A stretch of DNA of 64,000 nt from assembly GCA_017463325.1 (NCBI GenBank), contig JAFTPK010000004.1, forward strand, positions 18,034 through 82,033, read 5' to 3'. This DNA comes from Clostridia bacterium. Its GTDB lineage: Bacteria; Bacillota; Clostridia; Christensenellales; Borkfalkiaceae. A program made the translations under genes and the position numbers. A model generated the notes under the pieces. It was not told where the DNA came from, searched no databases, and saw only the letters and a program-made list of their open reading frames with translations. Below, one piece after another: positions 58,885-64,000 of the stretch; the first letter of the stretch is position 1; each line of letters opens with the position of its first letter.

Positions 58885-61646
58885 GACCGATCAGACTGAC
58901 CGTTTCCGCATTCGGCCCGTACGCGGGTGAGTGTACCTTACAAATGGACGAGCTTGGAAAAAGCGGACTGTATTTAATCACGGGGGATACGGGTGCGGGG
59001 AAAACGACGGTATTCGACGCCATTGCCTACGCCTTATTTGGAGAGCCGAGCGGCAGTGTACGCGAGGTAAGCTCGTTGCGCTCTAAATACGCGGCGGCTG
59101 AAACGCCGACGTTTGTCGAGCTTGTATTCGAGTACGCGGAAAAACGTTACCGCGTGCGGCGCAATCCCGATTACGAGCGACCTGCTAAACGGGGCGGGGG
59201 CATGGCAAGCGAAAAGGCTGCCGCAGAGCTTTGGCTACCGAGCGGCGACGTGATCGTAAAGCCTACCGAGGTGAACGCGAAAATAAAAGAGATTCTCGGC
59301 GTGGACAGAAATCAGTTTTTGCAAATTGCTATGATCGCGCAAGGGGATTTTTTGAAACTGCTTTTGGCGAAAACGGAGGAACGGCAAAAAATCTTCCGTC
59401 AAATTTTTAAAACGGAACCGTATTTAAAGCTGCAAGACAGGCTCAAAGCGGAATATAACGAGCTGTACAGGGCGTACGAAACGCAAAGCAGCGGCGTCAA
59501 ACAATATATAAATGGGATTGTTGCAGACGAAAATTCCGCTCTGTATTCAAGGCTTGTTCTTGCCAAAACGGGGGAACTGACGACGGAGGAGTGTATCGCG
59601 CTTTTAAAGGCATTTATTTCCGAGGACGAGGCGGGCATGTCCGCGTTGAACGAGCAATTGACGGCGGTGGAGAGCGGGCTTGAAAAGGTGAACGAACGGC
59701 TTGGAAAAGCGGAGGCGAGAAGAAATGCCGAGGAAAGGCTTGCGGGCGCCAAGGAACGCTTGACGCTCGCGCAAGGGGCGGCGGCGGAGCGGCTTTTGCT
59801 TTGGGATACGGAAAAGAAAAAAATACCGCTTCGTACAGAGCTGGAACGGCAGGCGGCGGTGACGGGTGCGGAGCTTCCCAAATACGAGCAAGCGGCGGCG
59901 GTAAAAGCGGCGTTTGAAAGGGCGTTTGCGGCTGCGGCGAGCTTGGAAGAAAACAAGCAAGCAATTGCTAAAAAGCGGGAGGCTGTTGCAGCCGAGATTG
60001 AAAAGGACAAGGAGGAGAGCCGTCTTCTCCTTTCGGCAAACGATTTGGCGAAAGAGTACGCGATTGAAGTGGAGCGGCTGTTCGAGCGGAAAAAGCGGGT
60101 AAACGAGCTGCTTTCTTCGGTAGAGATGTATTTTTCGCTGCAAGAGGAATATGCCGCGGTCAAGGAAAAATACAAGGCGGCGCGCGAAATATTCACGGTA
60201 CTTTCCGCTGAATACGAGCGGAACTACGCTGCCTTTTTAGACGCGCAGGCGGGAATTCTTGCAAGTGACTTAAAGGCGGGAGAGCCTTGCCCTGTTTGCG
60301 GCTCTTCAACGCATCCCTGCCCCGCGCAAAAGCATTTTTCCGCCCCTTCGGAGGCGGAGCTGAAAACGGCTAAAACGCGAGAGGAAGTCAAGCGCAAGGA
60401 GCTGGAAACGCTCAGCGCGCTCTTGGGGGAGAAAAAGGCGCGGGCGGAGGGGGAATTCGCCCGTATCGAAAAGGAGATGAAAGAGCTTTTGCCGGGCGTG
60501 GAATTAGACGGCGGCTACGAGCGGCTGCAAGAGGAGCTTGAACGGGTGGCGGCAAAAGAAAACGCCGCGCGAATTACCTTGCGCGCGGAGGAAAAAAGGG
60601 CAGAGCAAAAGAGAATACTCGACGAAAAATTGCCTGAAAAAGAGAGAATTCTCGACGGCTTGAAAAACGAGGAGAACGGGATTTTAGAGCGGATCGCGGC
60701 GGTAAAAGCGGAGGCGGCGTCTTTGCAAAAGCAAGCGGAGCAATTAAAAAAATCGCTTCCGTTTTCTTCTTTGGAAGAGGCAAAGAGGGAAACGGAAAAG
60801 TTACTTGCACAGGCAAAAGCTTTGTTGGAAGGCTACGAACGCGCGGAGCGCGCAAAGACGGACGCGGAAAAAGAAGTGGAGCGGTTGCGGTTTGGGATCG
60901 CGCAGCTTGAAGAACAGTTAAAGGGTGCCCTCGACGTGAACGAGGAATCGTTGACAGGGGAAAAACGCATACTGCTTGAAAAGAAGACGGAGCTTACGAG
61001 CGGGAGGCAAACGCTTGCGACGCGGATTTCAAGCAATAGAGCAGCCTTGGAAAATATCCTTGAAAAAGGGGCGGAGCTTGCCGCGACGGAAAAAAGATTG
61101 ACTTGGGTGAGGACGCTTTCCTTAACGGCGAACGGAAATCTTGCGGGAAAGGAAAAGGTCATGCTCGAAACGTACGTGCAGACGACCTATTTCGACCGCA
61201 TTATCGACCGCGCGAATACGAGGCTAATGGTGATGACGGGGGCGCAGTATGAGCTTAAACGGCGTAAAACGGCAGAGAATAACCGTTCGCAATCGGGGTT
61301 GGAGTTGGACGTGATCGACCATTACAACGGTACGACGCGAAGCGTGAAAACGCTTTCAGGCGGGGAGTCGTTTAAGGCGTCGCTGTCGCTTGCGCTCGGG
61401 CTTTCGGACGAGATTCAGTCCTCCGCGGGCGGAATACGGCTGGATACCATGTTTGTGGACGAGGGGTTTGGCTCGCTCGACGACGAATCGCTCTCGCAGG
61501 CGATCAAGGCCTTGACGGGGCTGACGGAGGGAAACAAGCTCGTCGGGATTATTTCGCACGTATCCGAGCTGAAAGAGCGGATCGACAAGCAGATCGTCGT
61601 TACCAAGGACGCGGCGACGGGGAGCCGTGCGAGGATTATCGTATAA
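58881..61646 (+). CDS. sbcC: DNA repair ATPase SbcC (Rad50-like)
   Basis: A 921-residue SMC-like ATPase starting at ATG 58881; an earlier in-frame ATG at 58866 lies inside sbcD. Walker A is GDTGAGKTTVFDAIAYALFG, a long coiled coil follows, the zinc hook CPVCGSSTHPC lies near the middle, and the C-terminal lobe has LSGGESFKASLSLALGLSDE and the Walker B aspartate-glutamate in FVDEGFGSLDDES. With SbcD it forms the nuclease complex that processes palindromes and blocked ends. The last 11 bases overlap the opposite-strand dehydrogenase gene. Confidence 0.95.
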   Translation: MRPIRLTVSAFGPYAGECTLQMDELGKSGLYLITGDTGAGKTTVFDAIAYALFGEPSGSVREVSSLRSKYAAAETPTFVELVFEYAEKRYRVRRNPDYERPAKRGGGMASEKAAAELWLPSGDVIVKPTEVNAKIKEILGVDRNQFLQIAMIAQGDFLKLLLAKTEERQKIFRQIFKTEPYLKLQDRLKAEYNELYRAYETQSSGVKQYINGIVADENSALYSRLVLAKTGELTTEECIALLKAFISEDEAGMSALNEQLTAVESGLEKVNERLGKAEARRNAEERLAGAKERLTLAQGAAAERLLLWDTEKKKIPLRTELERQAAVTGAELPKYEQAAAVKAAFERAFAAAASLEENKQAIAKKREAVAAEIEKDKEESRLLLSANDLAKEYAIEVERLFERKKRVNELLSSVEMYFSLQEEYAAVKEKYKAAREIFTVLSAEYERNYAAFLDAQAGILASDLKAGEPCPVCGSSTHPCPAQKHFSAPSEAELKTAKTREEVKRKELETLSALLGEKKARAEGEFARIEKEMKELLPGVELDGGYERLQEELERVAAKENAARITLRAEEKRAEQKRILDEKLPEKERILDGLKNEENGILERIAAVKAEAASLQKQAEQLKKSLPFSSLEEAKRETEKLLAQAKALLEGYERAERAKTDAEKEVERLRFGIAQLEEQLKGALDVNEESLTGEKRILLEKKTELTSGRQTLATRISSNRAALENILEKGAELAATEKRLTWVRTLSLTANGNLAGKEKVMLETYVQTTYFDRIIDRANTRLMVMTGAQYELKRRKTAENNRSQSGLELDVIDHYNGTTRSVKTLSGGESFKASLSLALGLSDEIQSSAGGIRLDTMFVDEGFGSLDDESLSQAIKALTGLTEGNKLVGIISHVSELKERIDKQIVVTKDAATGSRARIIV

Positions 61647-62466
61647 AAAGAAGCCCTCCGCTTGTTTGCGGAGGGCGCTTTTGAGAGTTATAACTGTTGT
61701 TGCTTTTCCATACCCACATCACAAGACGGTGGGGCAGGAGCTTGACGGCAAGCACTTGGGATTTGGCTGTAAAACCGCAGATGGAAACGTCGCGGTTTTT
61801 CTTTTTCGCGTCCTGCCACGCCCGCTTAACAATTTGATCGGGCGTATACATGGCGGCGTACTTTTTGACGACCGTCTGCGTTTGTTCGGCGGTGATTGCT
61901 CGGTCGAAGAAAGCCGTTTTCGTCCAGAACGGACATACGCAAAGGCAGCGCGCGCCGTATTTTTTCCGAAGCTCTTGATTGAGCGCTCTGCCGTAGGAGA
62001 GCACGAATGCTTTCGTGGCGCCGTAGGTTGCGATATAGGGAATGGGCTGGAACGCGGCGACGGAGGCGATTAGGAGCATAATCCCGCCCTTAGCCATATA
62101 CGGTGCCACCGTTTTTGTTGCCGTGACGATCGAACGGCAGTTTAAGTCCACCATGTTTTCAAGCGTTTCCGTTTCGTCCTCCAAAGCCGAGCAAAAACGC
62201 CCAAAACCGCTCGCGCAGATCAAATACTTGACGGAAGGGGTTTCGGCAGCCAAAACGGCCTTTACCGCCTCTAAAGAGCCGTTTTTGGAAAGATCGGCGG
62301 GAAAAACGCGCACGGGCGTTTCCGTTTCCGCTTGCAGGGCTTCCAGCTTGTCTTTGCTACGGGCGATCACCCAAATTTCGTCAAGAGGACCTTTATCTTT
62401 GAGAGAGAGGAAAAATTCCTTGCCGATCCCGCTTGACGCGCCGGTGACGATAGCGATAGTTTTCAT
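61636..62466 (-). CDS. Short-chain dehydrogenase
   Basis: A 276-residue classical short-chain dehydrogenase. The cofactor loop is TGASSGIGKEF, and the catalytic serine and tyrosine-lysine are in IASVAAFQPIPYIATYGATK; the substrate loop follows. AAAGGAG marks ATG 62466 rather than the earlier 62505. The final 14 residues (ending QTSGGLLFIR) are encoded by the terminator hairpin of the opposite gene and so are probably of no functional importance. It follows mnmA by 19 bases. Substrate unknown. Confidence 0.85.
   Translation of the reverse strand: MKTIAIVTGASSGIGKEFFLSLKDKGPLDEIWVIARSKDKLEALQAETETPVRVFPADLSKNGSLEAVKAVLAAETPSVKYLICASGFGRFCSALEDETETLENMVDLNCRSIVTATKTVAPYMAKGGIMLLIASVAAFQPIPYIATYGATKAFVLSYGRALNQELRKKYGARCLCVCPFWTKTAFFDRAITAEQTQTVVKKYAAMYTPDQIVKRAWQDAKKKNRDVSICGFTAKSQVLAVKLLPHRLVMWVWKSNNSYNSQKRPPQTSGGLLFIR
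61653..61676. terminator. Terminator hairpin inside the dehydrogenase coding end
   Basis: GCCCTCCGC/GCGGAGGGC, a nine-pair stem with a six-base loop. It ends sbcC on the + strand, although the T-tract on that side is short, and also lies in the last codons of the minus-strand dehydrogenase gene. Confidence 0.72.
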
Positions 62467-62485
62467 GATAGTTTCTCCTTTGCGT

Positions 62486-63586
<1,101 letters not shown>

Positions 63587-63601
63587 TTACTTAGTAAAGT
63601 C

Positions 63602-63630
63602 ATTATAGCATAGGTGAGAGAAAAAAGCAA
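63602..63630 (-). promoter_or_regulatory. Likely promoter for mnmA
   Basis: On the minus strand, TATAAT at 63602-63607 with a poor -35 (TTGCTT) 17 bases upstream. Confidence 0.5.
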
Positions 63631-63692
63631 AGCAAAAATTCTTTTTTCGCGAAAAAATTTCATAAAAAGAGAAAAATAGTAGGTAGAAACGC

Positions 63693-63721
63693 TTGCAAAA
63701 GTAAGGAAAAACAAGTAAAAT
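63693..63721 (+). promoter_or_regulatory. Promoter for the split tRNA
   Basis: TTGCAA, 17 bases, TAAAAT. The start would be about ten bases before the tRNA 5' end, a normal tRNA promoter layout. Confidence 0.75.
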
Positions 63722-63738
63722 AGTAGCGTAAATAAAAT

Positions 63739-63778
63739 GTACTCGTAGTGTAATTGGATAACATTACGGCCTCCGACG
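63739..63778 (+). tRNA. 5' half of tRNA-Arg(CCG), interrupted
   Basis: The first 39-40 bases fit a tRNA: a seven-base acceptor strand, TA at 8-9, D-stem GTGT/ACAT, D-loop with GG, a base 26, anticodon strand ACGGC and loop CTCCGAC with T33 and anticodon CCG. The expected 3' strand GCCGT is missing after one G, and neither T-arm nor acceptor partner follows. The rest is probably on the far side of an integrated element. Confidence 0.7.
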
Positions 63779-63797
63779 ACTTTTAACTACTTTTCGC

Positions 63798-63852
63798 AAA
63801 CCACAATATATGGTAAAGGTGCAATATATTTACCCACAATATCTTGTGGTTT
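63798..63852. repeat. Nested inverted repeat next to the tRNA fragment
   Basis: Outer arms of 12-14 bases with one mismatch, inner arms of six, plus repeated CAATAT words. This is the sort of array that integrases and excisionases bind. Confidence 0.55.
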
Positions 63853-63965
63853 CATTTATGCATTTTGAAAAATCCCACCCAAATCCCACCCGAACAGCTA
63901 AAAATACCCCTTGAAACGCCTTTAATTCTCTTGCGATTTTGAATATTTTGAACGGGTTGATTTGA

Positions 63966-63994
63966 TTGTGTTTTTTCTTAAAAAGTGGTATAAT
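63966..63994 (+). promoter_or_regulatory. Outward-facing promoter at the window edge
   Basis: TTGTGT, 17 bases, TATAAT. It would drive a gene beyond the right edge. Confidence 0.55.
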
Positions 63995-64000
63995 ATTACT

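Larger units (their letters stand above)
63779..64000. other. Non-genic, repeat-rich edge sequence
   Basis: No convincing gene. It contains a nested inverted repeat (AAACCACAATAT at 63798-63809 with ATCTTGTGGTTT at 63841-63852, and GGTAAA with TTTACC inside), and two direct copies of AATCCCACCC with 11-base spacing (63871-63880 and 63882-63891). A + strand promoter at 63966-63994 points out of the window. Confidence 0.6.

Noticed and set aside
63779..63850. Group I intron inside the tRNA
   Set aside because: No T immediately before the break and no sign of intron core motifs in the visible part; an integrated element is simpler. The far end would decide.
63835..64000. Minus-strand open frame running off the right edge
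   Set aside because: It runs over the repeated AATCCCACCC words, has no recognisable domain and opposes a + strand promoter; treated as chance.

Overview
The window looks like the chromosome of an anaerobic, low-to-mid GC Bacillota (Clostridia), probably an uncultured gut member such as the Christensenellales. This is inferred from the AGGAGG-type ribosome binding sites, sigma-A promoters with 17-base spacers, frequent hairpin/T-tract terminators, a SipW/TasA pair, a superoxide reductase and a flavin-reductase/rubredoxin fusion, and a histidine operon with hisZ and a yerC-like gene. Taxonomy below class is a guess.

Region 1 (1-16610, + strand) is a surface polysaccharide locus that starts left of the window. 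Three TupA-like ATP-grasp proteins alternate with two GT4 glycosyltransferases. They are followed by a Wzy-like polymerase, another glycosyltransferase, a Wzx-like flippase, a DegT sugar aminotransferase and rmlA, rmlC and rmlB without rmlD. Next come an alanine racemase and a probable uronate-activation cassette: galacturonokinase-like kinase, nucleotidyltransferase and UDP-glucuronate 4-epimerase-like enzyme. Hand counts of sample lines give about 38% GC at the left, about 47% near 14.5 kb and about 54% further right, so the first 12 kb may be imported.

Region 2 (16.6-25.3 kb) holds an alpha/beta hydrolase with a probably leaderless mRNA, glmM with a stand-alone GlmU acetyltransferase domain, a ferritin-like protein, a TIM-barrel epimerase, an ABC exporter, a low-molecular-weight phosphatase and an AraC regulator. 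Region 3 (25.3-31.2 kb) holds an oligosaccharide ABC importer without its ATPase and a three-gene TasA/SipW-type matrix operon. Region 4 (31.3-41.3 kb) holds a PAP2 phosphatase, an EF-G-like GTPase, a cysteine desulfurase, a ferredoxin, a PHP phosphoesterase, an AraC regulator and a tandem pair of Gfo/Idh/MocA proteins, each behind its own copy of a palindromic operator, then an EamA transporter.

Region 5 (41.3-49.5 kb) begins with a 238-bp inverted-repeat element bounded by TA that supplies the stop codon of the EamA gene. It is followed by yerC and the operon hisZGDCBHAFIE plus a DUF1653 gene; no histidinol phosphatase is evident. Region 6 (49.7-57.6 kb) has a Gfo/Idh/MocA oxidoreductase with a sugar isomerase-like partner, a cell-surface repeat protein interrupted by an in-frame TAG and trailed by a 51-residue orphan, two YwaF-like membrane proteins, a nitroreductase, a superoxide reductase plus rubredoxin fusion behind a perfect palindrome, and a lipoprotein. 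Region 7 (57.7-64 kb) has sbcDC, a short-chain dehydrogenase, mnmA, and at the right edge a promoter with the 5' half of a tRNA-Arg(CCG) that stops at the anticodon arm and runs into repeat-rich sequence, probably the edge of an integrated element.
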